DNA of 64,000 nucleotides from Protula sp. h YS-2021 (taxonomy: Eukaryota > Annelida > Polychaeta > Sabellida > Serpulidae): positions 108,554,287 through 108,618,286 of the forward strand of contig OX457024.1 in NCBI GenBank assembly GCA_949752745.1, given 5' to 3'. The notes beneath the pieces are model-generated. The model was not told the origin of the DNA, did not search any database, and saw nothing but the letters and a program-made list of their open reading frames with translations. The translations under genes were made by a program, and so were the position numbers. Shown here in pieces: positions 9,965 to 21,144 of the stretch; position 1 is the first letter of the stretch, and the number at the start of each line of letters is the position of its first letter.

Positions 9965-10500
9965 ATGCCACCGCTATAAATAGCAGCAATACGTGATCAG
10001 TATGACCCGGAACCAGGCCCAAGATCTCCCGTCTCATCATCGTGCCCCTTATTTTTGATACTATAAAATTCCTCTTTTTTTCAAGGATGCCATTAACGAT
10101 TAGGTCGGTGCATTTTTATTTCTTTCTTTTTTTTCCAGTAAATGTTTAAATTCCTTTATTTCTGTGGAACAAGCACAATACGTGTAGGGGGGAGGGGTGG
10201 GGGGGGGGGGTGCGGAGGAAGGGTGGGAAAAGAAAGCACTTAATAAATAAATAAAAAAAATAATAAAATAAAATAAATAGTAATAATAACGAAAACACAA
10301 TTATGTGTTAATTGTACTGGAAGCATTCCCCAACGTTTTGTTCAGGGGGTGTGTGCGACTGATTTGCTTGCTAGCTGAAAACTGGTACAAGCTCTTGAAT
10401 ATAAAGTCATTCCCACAGCGGGAGAGTCTAGTATCAATATAATTGTATCTTGAGTTATTATGGTTCAGTTTAGGTGATTTTGTGTTTTGCTGGGCGGAAT
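9965..10500 (+). other. FH 3' UTR and downstream flank
   Basis: Non-coding. Contains G-rich and A-rich runs and the possible polyA signal at 10242. Confidence 0.55.
10242..10247 (+). terminator. possible FH polyadenylation signal
   Basis: AATAAA occurs 278 bases after the FH stop codon, at the start of an A-rich run with several overlapping copies (10242-10280). It is the first such hexamer downstream; nothing else supports it. Confidence 0.35.
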
Positions 10501-10648
10501 GACGTAGTGCTCACGTGAGGAAGGACGTAGTGCTCACGTGAGGAAGGACGTAGTGCTCACGTGAGGAAGGACGTAGTGCTCACGTGAGGAAGGACGTAGT
10601 GCTCACGTGAGGAAGGACGGACTGCTCACGTGAGGAGGGACGTAGTGC
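10501..10648. repeat. 23-bp tandem repeat with an E-box in each unit
   Basis: Six full units of GACGTAGTGCTCACGTGAGG plus AAG and a partial seventh. Each holds the palindrome CACGTG, the canonical bHLH E-box. Confidence 0.93.
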
Positions 10649-10683
10649 CAAAACCGAAAGTGCTTTATTTGTTGTTACTTCAG

Positions 10684-10790
10684 TATGTGCTAGTGCAGTG
10701 TGTGCTAGTGCAGTGTGTGCTAGTGCAGTGTGCGCTCGTGCAGTTTGTGTGAGTGCAGTGTGTGTGAGTGCAGTGTATATTAGGGCAATG
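10684..10790. repeat. 15-bp tandem repeat
   Basis: Seven units of GTGCTAGTGCAGTGT, diverging at the right end. Confidence 0.9.
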
Positions 10791-10869
10791 TTTTAATGAA
10801 GGGTGTTCGCGTGCATTTTATTTGACATGCTGAGTTTGCTGTTAGGAGCCATCCATAAAGTGTGCACAC

Positions 10870-11165
10870 ATAGGGGATGGGAGCGGGGGCGGTGGGAAGG
10901 GTGTCGGGGGCTGGCGCTATGCATATGTATAGAGGAGGGGGAGGAGGGGGGCTGGGGCTACGCGTACACATCGAGAGTGACGGGGGCTGGGGCTATGCGT
11001 TCTTATGGAAGTGGGGTGGGGGTCGGGGGGAGCGGTAGAGGGGTATGGCGCTACGCGTACACATGGAGAGTGACGGGGGCTGGGGCTATGCGTTCTTATG
11101 GAAGTGGGGTGGGGTGGGGGAGGGGGGGAGATAGAGGGGTCTGGCGCTACGCGTACGCTGATTTA
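10870..11165. repeat. ~108-bp G-rich tandem repeat
   Basis: Two and a half copies of a unit containing CTATGCGTTCTTATGGAAGT and CTACGCGTACACATGGAGAG, with long G runs. Confidence 0.85.
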
Positions 11166-11268
11166 TAGGCAGGGGGTAAAACATTCCGACATTTTTGCGC
11201 ACGCTGTGAGTGGCCGCTTATATTCTTTATTACTTGGAAAAAATGTGTTCCATTATTCGTTCATTCCT

Positions 11269-11468
11269 NNNNNNNNNNNNNNNNNNNNNNNNNNNNNNNN
11301 NNNNNNNNNNNNNNNNNNNNNNNNNNNNNNNNNNNNNNNNNNNNNNNNNNNNNNNNNNNNNNNNNNNNNNNNNNNNNNNNNNNNNNNNNNNNNNNNNNNN
11401 NNNNNNNNNNNNNNNNNNNNNNNNNNNNNNNNNNNNNNNNNNNNNNNNNNNNNNNNNNNNNNNNNNNN
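11269..11468. other. assembly gap (200 N)
   Basis: A run of exactly 200 N at the left edge of a minisatellite: a scaffold gap of nominal size, probably caused by the repeat. Confidence 0.99.
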
Positions 11469-12118
11469 ATATGAGAGGTGTACAGATGCTAGGTGTGTAG
11501 ATGCAAGGTGTTCAGATGCTAGATGTGTATATGCGAGGTGTACAGATGCTAGGTGTTCAGATGCGAGGTGTACAAATGCTAGGTGTTCAGATGCGAGGTT
11601 TACAGATGCTAGGTGTGCTTATGCGAGGTGTGCAGATGCTAGGTGTTCAGATGCGAGGTGTACAGATGCTAGGTGTGCTTATGCGAGTTGTACAGATGCT
11701 AGGTGTGCAGATGCTAGGTGTGTAGATGCGAGGTGTACAGATGCTAGGTGTGTATATGGGAGGTGTACATATGCTAGGTGTGTAGATGCGAGGTGTACAG
11801 ATGCTAGGTGTGTATATGAGAGGTGTACAGATGCTAGGTGTGTAGATGCAAGGTGTTCAGATGCTAGATGTGTATATGCGAGGTGTACAGATGCTAGGTG
11901 TTCAGATGCGAGGTGTACAAATGCTAGGTGTTCAGATGCGAGGTTTACAGATGCTAGGTGTGCTTATGCGAGGTGTGCAGATGCTAGGTGTTCAGATGCG
12001 AGGTGTACAGATGCTAGGTGTGCTTATGCGAGTTGTACAGATGCTAGGTGTGCTTATGCGAGGTGTACAAATGCTAGGTGTGTATATGCGAGGTGTTCAG
12101 ATGTGATGCGTACAGAAG
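11469..12118. repeat. 15-bp minisatellite with a 345-bp higher-order copy
   Basis: Units of CAGATGCTAGGTGTG, alternating with GCGAGG variants. The block beginning at 11469 recurs at 11814, a 345-bp (23-unit) period. It is open in several frames only because the unit is a multiple of three. Confidence 0.93.
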
Positions 12119-12247
12119 TTAGGTGCTACAGATACGAGATTCCCCAATACGGGGTGTTCTCATTCTCATTCTCAGTTTCTCATTCAGATTAGCGGTGTCA
12201 AGTTTCGTGATGACTTTGTTGAGCTCCTCGATCAGGAGAAATTTTAC
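12119..12247 (-). CDS. minus-strand gene, terminal exon abutting a minisatellite
   Basis: Acceptor gattctttcttcag/GTAAAA, phase 0, matching the previous donor. It encodes VKFLLIEELNKVITKLDTAN and a basic tail ending ESRICST, stop TAA at 12119-12121. The last codons and the stop lie in a diverged unit of the 15-bp minisatellite (gttaggtgctacagatacgag), so the C-terminus appears partly repeat-derived. Confidence 0.5.
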   Translation of the reverse strand, partial: VKFLLIEELNKVITKLDTANLNEKLRMRMRTPRIGESRICST

Positions 12248-15200
12248 CTGAAGAAAGAATCATCTATTACCGCGGTGCCCATAAAATAATCTGGAATAGA
12301 ATATACGTTGTTTTAAACCAGGACCGGAAGCGTATAGAAAAGACGTGAGGAGTCATCTATAAAGTACATAAGCACCGAGTGTGCGAGTACATAAGTACCG
12401 AGTATCGGAGAACATTAGTATCGGGTGTGCAAGTACATATTAAGTATAAGTGTGTGAGTACATAAGTAGCGATTGTGTGAGCACATAAGTAACGACTGGG
12501 TAAAATTATAAGTACCGTGTGTTGGAGTAGATGAAAACCGAGTATGCGAGAACATAAGTACAGAGTGTGCGAGTACATAACTACCGCGTTTTGAAGTACA
12601 TAAGTATCGAGTGTGCGAGTACATAAGTACACAAGCGTTGGAGTCCATAGGTACTGAGTGTGTGAGCACATAAGTACCGAGTTTTGAAGTATACATAAAT
12701 GCTGAGAGTGTGCGAGTACATAAATACCCAGTGCGCGATTGGGAGTCTGAGGTTGGTCGTACGTCAATGGTATAGTCAATGAGTCACTTCACAAATGGTG
12801 CGTATCTGGGACGGGGAGTGCGGGGAGGACGAGGGGAAGGCTTAAAAGTATGAAATTTGTGGTTCTGCACTTTATGGTTGGCCCATTCCTACCCTTTTCC
12901 CTCTCCCTGCGCTTGACGCGTAAATACTTACTTTGTAGCATGGCGCTGAAAACAACCAACAGGGGAATAAAAACAGCGCCCAGATGGCGTTGCAGTCGAA
13001 ACAGTGCTGTGGCTTGTCGTAATTGGTAATGCAGAGGCGGGCTTTGTGCCCTCGGATAGAGCCAACCGTACAGCAGCCACGTGGGTAGGAGGCCTTCAGC
13101 CATTGGTCAACAGCTGGGCCAAAGTCAAGCTCCAGACAGAAGGATCCTCGGGATTGTAGGACTTTTTTGGCATCGTCGAGGCCTTTTTCTAGCTCAGGAC
13201 GGATCATTGGGTGTGAGGTATCGACTAGAAGGGCAAGGTCACCTGTGCACAAAAAAGCATTGATTACTTGATTTGTTTATTGGTGAATATTAGTTAAAAT
13301 ATATTGACACAAAAAAAGTTCAGCAAATTCTATATTCTAATAAAAATACTTCAGATCATGACAGACAGAAAAAAAGAAAAAAAGAAAAAGAAAAAAGAAA
13401 AGAAAAAGAAAGCAAATGAAGTAACTTAACTGATCTAACAATGACATATATAAACTGAATATCAATTTTTAATTAAAATAATTTTTAAAGCCTTTAAATG
13501 CAAATGTTATTTCATATATAAATTCAAAATGCAAAATAAAGTGAATAAAGTTCAGTTCTACATTAAAATAAAAAGCCACTTCAAGGCGACCAAAATTATA
13601 AATTAGATGTAAATAAAACTGCATCATGCAGATTTAAGACAAACCTCATGAACATTTAAATTAAAATACACTTCATTCATTTTTTACCATGAAATACATA
13701 AACACAAAACAAACTTGGCGAGGGAGGGGAGGCAGGGGGTAGGGAATTTGTCGGGGGGGGGGGGCGCACTTAACATCAAACAAGAGGATCAAAATGCTAC
13801 CAGGTATGAGGCAGACAGCGACATTTACTCTTGAACTCACCTCACAGCTCACAGATGTGACAACTTGGCAGGTGGGGGGGGGGGTGCGTTGGGGTGGGGG
13901 TAGGGAATGGGCGGGGGGTGGGGCACTTAACATCAAACAAAGGATCAACATGCTACCAGACAGACAACGACATTTACTCATGAACTCACCTCACAGCTCA
14001 TGAACTCACCTCACAGCTCATGAACTCACCTCACAGATATGACAACTTTTTCTATGTGTGCCAGGCAGAATCTAAATAGGGACAGTGGGTGGGGGTGGGT
14101 GGGTGTTGGGATACATGTACCAATCACATTGACGGGGAGGGGGGGGGTACAGAAAGAACAGGGGTCATAAAACATGTTAACTGAATTTTATAGACATTTA
14201 AAACCCTCTTCCCTCCACATGTGCTAGAAATACGTTCCGTCATCAATTCACATTTACTAGACATAATAAGAAGGTAAGCCCTGCCCCCCCCCCCCCACCT
14301 TCCCCTCCCGCGGTAAAATAGTTATAAATTAATAAACAAATAATAGCAATAACATCAACCTGACTCGTGTTTACGTACTTTATCGGCCATGTCCTTGAAA
14401 ACAAAACGGAGAACTTTTATAACAAAGTGGAGAAATCTTTCACTGGCTGTTCAGGCCTTTGGGTTAGCGTCACGTGACGACTAACACCACGTGACGCTTG
14501 ACTATGCACACACACGACAGGTAATATCACGTGACAACTAACACCACGTGACGCTTGACTATGCACACACACGACAGGTAATATCACGTGACAACTAGCA
14601 CCACGTGACGCTTGACTACGAATATGCAAGACAGGCAATATCACGTGACAAACAAAACAAAACTGTTAGAATGAAATGGAACAAACTTGGCAAATGAAAA
14701 AAGAAAAACATTGAGTTACCTCCTTTAATTACGGCAATAAAACACAAACAAACAAACAATAAGTGTTAAACACAGAAAGGCAAATAAAAGTAAACGCAAA
14801 TTAAATGTTTCTAGCCTCTAACCTCTTTTCATAAGCTTTTTGAAAAATTGCTTAGCTTCTAAAAACTTTGTATTTTGTTTTTGTCTACTCCTGACTAATC
14901 GATAACCCGAGCGTTTGGAACGATCGATCGATCAACTTATGACCCAGAAGTTTTTACATCACTTTAACGTAACGTTTCACAGCAAACTACTTGAGAATAG
15001 GAAAAAAAAAAAGCGTTTGAAAAACAAAAACAAATATATTCCAGGGGCACCCAGTTGTTTATAACATTCTTTCTCGATGAGGCCGCAAATAATTTAAGGT
15101 CAATTTTTGTGTTTTTCCTTTTGCCATTCGGTTCCATTGTAAAGGGCCCCTAAAATAAAACCACATGTAAATTAAGACACCTTTTTGATAGTCTCTGTAG

Positions 15201-18200
15201 CGGTTATAATTCTAGTGGTCCTAATTCTAGAAGGTCCTAATTCTGGTGAACCTAATTCTGGTGATCCTAAATTCTAGTGGATCTAATTCTAGACAGGTCC
15301 TTATTCTAGTGGGTCTAATTCTAGAGTCTTCAGTGAGATCCTGAGTAAGTTCTAACTGAACTGGAAATTTTCAAGGCACAGATTTTATTTATCCAGTTGA
15401 AAATTCTCTGGTCATCAAAATAAAAAGTACTCAAAAGTAATTTGAATGTTTTCAAATGATTTGAATATTTTTATCTTTAAAAAAAGTCACCTCTAATACT
15501 AGTAGTATAGAAAGGACAGTTCTGAGCCACTGGCTCAGAACTGTCCTTACAGTCAGTGACGCAGAACTGTCTGAACATTCTAATAACGTCATAATGATGA
15601 CGTGATGACGTCATGATGACGTCATGATGACGTCACAAATAGGTCATGACGTTAGACTCCCCTAAGCGGCATAACCCTAAGCCTAGGCGGCTAAACCCTA
15701 GGACATACTATGCGTGGAACTCATTATAATAGGCGGTGTAACCATGGTGAAAAAGTGAGGACCTCCCCCCTCCCCAGGACATACTATCTGCCGACCCCCC
15801 CCCCCCCCTAGGAGAGCAAAATTCTGCCAAGTCAGCTGAGAACAAAGTGCTGTTTGGCGAGTTACACACCATTTGTCATGAAGTCTAAGTGGTATATAAG
15901 GATGATCTCCACACTCATACTAACGATTGATGCAACAACATTGGCAGCCATTTCAGTAAGTGGTTATTTGCATAGGTGGTTGTAAGCATAATTGAAACTT
16001 TTTTAAAAAGTGAAAAATGGGATAACTTCCGCTATAGTTGACGGATTTGCCTGAAAGTTTTACTATTTGATTCAGTTTTATGTAAAGTTTTAACATTAAG
16101 TGGTCACGGGCTATTGACACCGGTGGCTGTATGCATAATGTGACATGCCGCCATTTTAAGGTTGTAAAAAGTGAAAAAGTGGGATAACTTTCGCTATTGT
16201 TGGTCGATGTGTATGAAAATTTCACTATTTGATTCAGTTTTATGTAAAGTTTTAACTTTAACTGGTCACGGACTATTTACACTGGTGGCTGTATGCATAA
16301 TGTGACATGCCGCCATTTTAAGTTTATAAAAAGTGAAAAAGTGGGATAACTTCCGTCATGGTTAACCGATTTGCATGAAAATTTCACTATTTGATTCAGT
16401 TTTATGTAAAGTTTTAACATTAAGTGGTCACAGGCTATTTACACCGGTGGCTGTATGCATAATGTGACATGCCGCCATTTTAAGTTTGTAAAAAGTGAAA
16501 AAGTGGGATAACTTTCGTTATAGTTGACCGATTTGAATGAAAATTTCACTGTTTGATTCACTTTTATGTAAAGTTATAACATTAAGTGGTCACAGGTTAT
16601 TTACACCGGTAGCTGTATGCATTTTTGTAACATGCCGCCATTTTAACTTTGTAAAAAGTGAAAAATTGGAATAACTTCCGTTATAGTTGACCGATTTGCC
16701 TGAAAATTTCACTGTTTGATTCAGTTTTATGTAAAGGTTTAATATTAAGTGGTCACAGGCTATTTACACTGGTGGCTGTATGCATAATGTGACATGCTGC
16801 CATTTTAATTTTGTAAAAGTGTAAAAGTGGGATAACTTCCGTTATGATTGGCGGATTTGTATGAAAATTTCACTGTTTGATTCAGTTTTATGTAAAGTTT
16901 TAATTTTAAGTGGTCATAGGCTACTTACACCGGTGGCTGTGTGCATCATGGATTCACCTTAAAATGTTAACTTAAAAGTGGAATAACTTTCGTTATAGTT
17001 GACCGATTTGCATGAAAATTTCACCGTTTGATTCAGTTTTGTATAAAGTTTTGCTATAAAGTATCACAGCCACATCATTTGCGCATGTGGCTGTATGCAT
17101 AATTGTAACATGCCACCATTTTAACTTAAAAATGAGATTACTTCCGCTTTATTTGACCGATTTGAATGAAAATTTCACTGTTTGGTTCAGTTTTATTTCT
17201 AGTTTTGTTATCATGTAGTCATGGGCTATTTGCGCAAATGGCTGTATGCATTTTTGTAACATGCCGCCATTTTAACTTTGTAAAAAGTGGAAAAGTGTGA
17301 TAACTTTCGCTATGGTTGACCGATTTGAATGAAAATTTCACCATTGGATTCATATTACGTCAAACTATTGTTCAACAAGTTGTTTAACAATTGTACAACA
17401 ATTATTCAACAAGCTGTTGCTCAACATGTTGTTGAACAAGTTGAACATGTTCAACATATTCAACAAGTTGAACATGTTCAACCTGTTCAACATGTTGTTG
17501 AACAAGTTGAACATGTTCAACATGTTGTTTAACATGTTGTTCAACATGTTGTTTAACAAGTTGTTGTTCAACATGTTGTAGTTCAAGCAACTGATTGGGC
17601 AATAGCAGTCAGTTCAGAAAAAAACAAGACAAATGTTGAATAGTTTTATTAATACACTTAAATACACACAGTTTAAATTTATAACAATACTATAGCATTT
17701 TTTGATTCACAAAGTCTTTATTATAAAGTTTAGTCAAATAAGTCTATTTTTCTTCATCAGCTTCACTCTGTTCACTGTCATCCATATCACTTTCTTCGTC
17801 GCTGCTTTCATCTTCCTCATCTAGAAGCTCTTCAAAGAATGCATCGTTTCTTCTTATAGCCACCTTTAGTGCCTTTGAATACTCGTAATGTTTTTCATCA
17901 ACAAAGTAATTAAATTCTTCTAAAATGGTTTGATAATGTTCGTTTTGTTCTAGACGTTGGGTATATTTGAATAGTCTCATAAACAGTTGTTAAGTCGACG
18001 CTTATAAATTGGTCGAAAGTCATCACTTGCTATTTCACGTGCATCTTCAAGCCCTTGTTCTTCATATTCTGAAACCTTTTCTTGAAATTTGGTATCATAT
18101 TCATCGTAGACTTCTTGAACCATATCATACCAAACAGAGTCTGTTTCTGACTCACTTTCAGAGTCTGTTTCTGACTAACTTTCAGAGCTGCTGTCATCAT

Positions 18201-21144
18201 CACCCTCACCACAATGTTCCATATGTTTGAACAAAGTTTCTTGACTGTTGTATAACGCACCACATTCTGTACAAGCATGTGCATTCTTTTCAGTCATGTT
18301 GACGCTTTGACTTAGAAGACTCATCTTAAGTTTCAGTGATAGATGGTTTTACAGGTTTTTCTATATCTATGTCCAATTCTTCTTCCCCTGAAGTGTGAGC
18401 ATCCTTTAAGTGCCTTTTCAGACTTTGTGGCCAATTGTAAGATTTCAAACAAATGTTGCATTTATACATCCTTTCGTTTCAACATACACTTTTCAAATGA
18501 TGAAAAAGCCTTTAAAAATAGCCTTATATACAACTTGTTGAACAACATGTTGAACATGTTCAACTTGTTGAACAACATGTTGAAGAACATATTGAACAAC
18601 ATGTTCAACAAGTTCAACATGTTCAACATGGTGTTGAACATGTTGTCTACGCCTAGGGTTAGAGTTATGCTGCTTAGGAAAGTCTAACGTCATGACGCCT
18701 TTATGACGTCATCAGGACGTCAATATGACGTCATAATGACGTGATTCGAATAGGCGCGCGCTTTATCCCCCAAAAAACTGACTCAGCAGAATTCATTGCT
18801 GTTTGATACGGATGAAATGCATGTCTCACTCTTCCTTTTATGCCACTTAGATGAAATCAAAAAAAATGGTGTGTAACTCATCAAAAATGCCAAACTTGTT
18901 AAAACTGCTGAAAGTTTTGCTCAACTTGTTACAATTATGCATACAGCATGTTCAACTTGTTCAACAACATGTTGAGCAACAGCTTGTTGAACAATTGTTG
19001 TACAATTGTTAAACAACTTGCTGAGCAATAGTTTGACGTAATATGAATCCAATGGTCAAATTTTCATTCAAATCGGTCAACCATAACGAAAGTTATCACA
19101 CTTTTCTACTTTGTACAAAGTTAAAATGGCGGCATGTTACAAAAATGCATACAGCCAGTTGCGCAATTAGCCCATGACTACATGATAACAAAACTAGATA
19201 TAAAACTGAACCATGTTACAATTATGCATACAGCCACATGCGCAAATAGCCTGTGATACTTTATAGCAAAACTTTATACAAAACTGAATCAAACGGTGAA
19301 ATTTTCATGCAAATCGGTCAACTATAACGAAAGTTATTCCACTTTTAAGTTAACATTTTAAGGTGAATCCATGATGCACACAGCGACCGGTGTAAATAGC
19401 CTATGACCACTTAATATTATAACTTAACATAAAACTGAATCAAATAGTGAAATTTTCATGCAAATCCGCCAACCATAACGGAAGTTATCCCACTTTTACA
19501 CTTTTACAAAATTAAAATGGCAGCATGTCACATTATGCATACAGCCACCAGTGTAAATAGCCTGTTACCACTTAATGTTAAACCTTTACATAAAACTGAA
19601 TCAAACAGTGACATTTTCAGGCAAATCGGTCAACTATAACGGAAGTTATTTCAATTTTTTACTTATTACAAAGTTAAAATGGCGGCATGTTACAAAAATG
19701 CATACAGCCAGCTGCGCAAAGAGCCTTTGACCAGTTTATAGCAAAATTTTACATAAAACTGAATCAAACAGTGAAATTTCATACACATCGACCAACAATA
19801 GCGAAAGTTATCCCACTTTTTCACTTAAAATGGCGGCATGTCACTTTATGCATACAGCCACCGGTGTAAATAGTCTGTGACCACTTAATGTTAAAACTTT
19901 ACATAAAACTGAATCAAATAGTGAAATTTTCATACACATCGACCAACTATAGCGAAGTTATCCCACTTTTTCACTTTTTATAAACTTAAAATGGCGGCAT
20001 GTCACATTATGCATACAGCCACCGGTGTCAATAGCCCGTGACCACTTTATGTTAAAACTTTACATAAAACTGAATCAAATAGTGAAATTTTCATGCAAAT
20101 CCGTCAACCATAGTGAAAGTTATCCCACTTTTTCACTTTTTAAAAAAAGTTTCAGTGATGCTTACAACCACCTATGCAAATAACCACTTACTGAAATGGC
20201 TGCCATAGTTGTTGCATCAATCGTTAGTATGAGTGGGGAGGTCATCCTTATATACCACTTAGACTTCATGACAAATGGTGTGTAACTCGCCAAACAGCAC
20301 TTTGTTCTCAGCTGACTTGGCATAATTTTGCTCTCCTAGGGGGGGGGGGGGGGGGGGGGTCGGCAGATAGTATGTCCTGGGGGGGGGGTCCTCACTTTTT
20401 CACCATGGTTACACCGCCTATTGTGACGACATAATGAGTTCAACAAATAGTATGTCTTAGGGTTTAGCCGCCTAGGCTTAGGGTTATGCCGCTTAGGGGA
20501 GTCTAACGTCATGACCTATTTGTGACGTCATCATGACGTCATCACGTCGTCATTATGACGTCATTAGAATGTTCAGAAAGTTCTGCGTCACTGACTGTAA
20601 GGAGAGTTCTGAGCCACTGGCCCAGAACTGTTTGGACAGTTCTGGGCCAGTGGCTCAGAACTGTCCTTTCTATACTACTAATACTTTTTCTCAGCTGTGA
20701 AACGCAACGCCTTTTTTATTGAAGCGTTTGTCCACTTCTGTGCAAAACATTTTCTTTTTTATTCAGCAAGGGAAGACAACAACTTTAACGGTTGTAACCC
20801 ATTTTGAAAGCAAAAAAAATGTATATTCAGTTGGGTACCTCTTGTGGTATGATAAAATGTTACATCAATAGTTTTACGCAAATATTAAGAAAATTTACAC
20901 ATTGATTTCTTTTCATTTTTATGAAATTAGTTATATTTGAATTGTTTCATTTAAACAGGATATTCATGAAGATAACAAGAACTGATGCTTAATCTTACTT
21001 TCAAATCTGGGCTGTTCCAAACTGTGTTCCCCTGTGAAGTTGTTGTTTTGTTGTAGCTCTGCCCAGACCCGTAACAACAGCGGCACGCCCAAAAGTTCCT
21101 CATGGATGACGTCAAGGTCCTCCACGCTTTTTACATTGATTTGA
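12119..21144 (-). CDS. unrecognised minus-strand gene, three linked exons (partial)
   Basis: Three minus-strand segments have good splice signals and matching phases: 20999-21144, 12932-13242 and 12119-12247. Joined they encode about 194 residues. The second exon is Cys-rich with a hydrophobic stretch (IWALFLFPCWLFSAPCY) that could be membrane-inserted or lipid-modified; the C-terminus is basic. The N-terminal part includes VEDLDVIHEELLGVPLLLRV and a QQNNN run. I do not recognise the family. The start codon and any 5' exons lie above 21144. The 7.8-kb intron hosts an inverted-repeat element (15502-20678). The gene is convergent with FH. The exon chain is inferred from phase and composition only. 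Confidence 0.6.
12363..12735. repeat. 21-22-bp degenerate tandem repeat
   Basis: About 17 units around GAGTACATAAGTACCGAGTG. It lies in the intron between the last two exons of the minus-strand gene. Confidence 0.88.
12932..13242 (-). CDS. minus-strand gene, Cys-rich/hydrophobic exon
   Basis: Acceptor ttttttgtgcacag/GTGACC and donor TACAAA/gtaagt. It encodes 103 residues starting DLALLVDTSHPMIRPELEKG, with a CC pair, HCFDCNAIWAL and a hydrophobic end PCWLFSAPCYK. Codon use and amino-acid balance look genuinely coding. Family unknown. Confidence 0.65.
14465..14645. repeat. 57-bp repeat with paired CACGTG sites
   Basis: Three units, each with two CACGTG E-boxes in the contexts CACCACGTGACG and ATCACGTGACAA. 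Confidence 0.9.
15210..15325. repeat. ~17-bp tandem repeat (CTAATTCTAGTGG)
   Basis: Seven degenerate units of GGTCCTAATTCTAGTG. Confidence 0.85.
15960..17345 (+). repeat. ~163-bp subrepeats, left arm of element 1
   Basis: Eight copies of a unit containing GTGGCTGTATGCATAATGTG, CGCCATTTTAA and GATTCAGTTTTATGTAAAG. The same unit is inverted at 19025-20165, and a single diverged copy or two sit in each arm of element 2. Confidence 0.92.
17395..17590. repeat. GAACATGTTC array of element 1
   Basis: Same palindromic units (GTTGAACATGTTCAAC) as in element 2, next to the 3' end of the decayed ORF. Related short arrays occur at 18535-18650 and 18945-19020. Confidence 0.9.
17744..18472 (-). pseudogene. 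decayed zinc-finger ORF of element 1
   Basis: Homologous along its length to the 245-residue protein of element 2, but broken. A stop replaces Leu-Asp in the linker (gaaacttaagatgag), a second stop lies in the Ser/Glu repeat (gaaagttagtca), there is a one-base deletion before the YKRRLK-equivalent region (gttgttaag for gttgtttaag), and small in-frame deletions. The last 78 codons stay open (17744-17980) and differ from the intact protein at only about seven residues. Confidence 0.88.
19025..20165 (-). repeat. ~163-bp subrepeats, right arm of element 1
   Basis: Seven inverted copies of the unit in the left arm, with small indels; the arms have diverged noticeably. Confidence 0.92.
20679..20998 (-). 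other. intron flank right of element 1
   Basis: No feature apart from the target-duplication copy at 20679-20686; it runs to the donor of the 20999-21144 exon. Confidence 0.5.
20999..21144 (-). CDS. minus-strand gene, upstream recognised exon
   Basis: Acceptor tttatttttcag/TCAAATC at 21145 and donor GAAA/gtaaga at 20998. It encodes about 48 residues (QINVKSVEDLDVIHEELLGV onward to SLEQPRFE), leaving one base (phase 1), which fits the two-base start of the 12932-13242 exon to form a Ser codon. Confidence 0.6.

Larger units (their letters stand above)
13243..15501 (-). other. intron of minus-strand gene, left of the inserted element
   Basis: No exon recognised. It contains A-rich runs (13370-13415), two ~150-bp direct copies with G runs (13735-13865 and 13905-14045), the E-box array at 14465-14645, and a CTAATTCTAG repeat at 15210-15325. 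Confidence 0.6.
15502..20678. mobile_element. 5.2-kb foldback-like DNA element (element 1)
   Basis: The ends are inverted copies starting GTAGTATAGAAAGGACAGTT and are flanked by TAATACTA (15494-15501) and TAATACTT (20679-20686), a 7-of-8 target duplication. Inverted arms of about 2 kb (15502-17600, 18930-20678) carry CRE-like TGACGTCA clusters, a TATA-like motif and ~163-bp tandem subrepeats. The core (17640-18880) holds one decayed minus-strand ORF related to the intact one in element 2. Long structured TIRs and an 8-bp duplication recall foldback/TU elements, but no transposase is present, so the superfamily is open. Confidence 0.88.

Noticed and set aside
11098..12192. 364-codon ORF spanning the gap and the 15-bp array
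   Set aside because: It includes 200 N and a repeat whose unit is a multiple of three.
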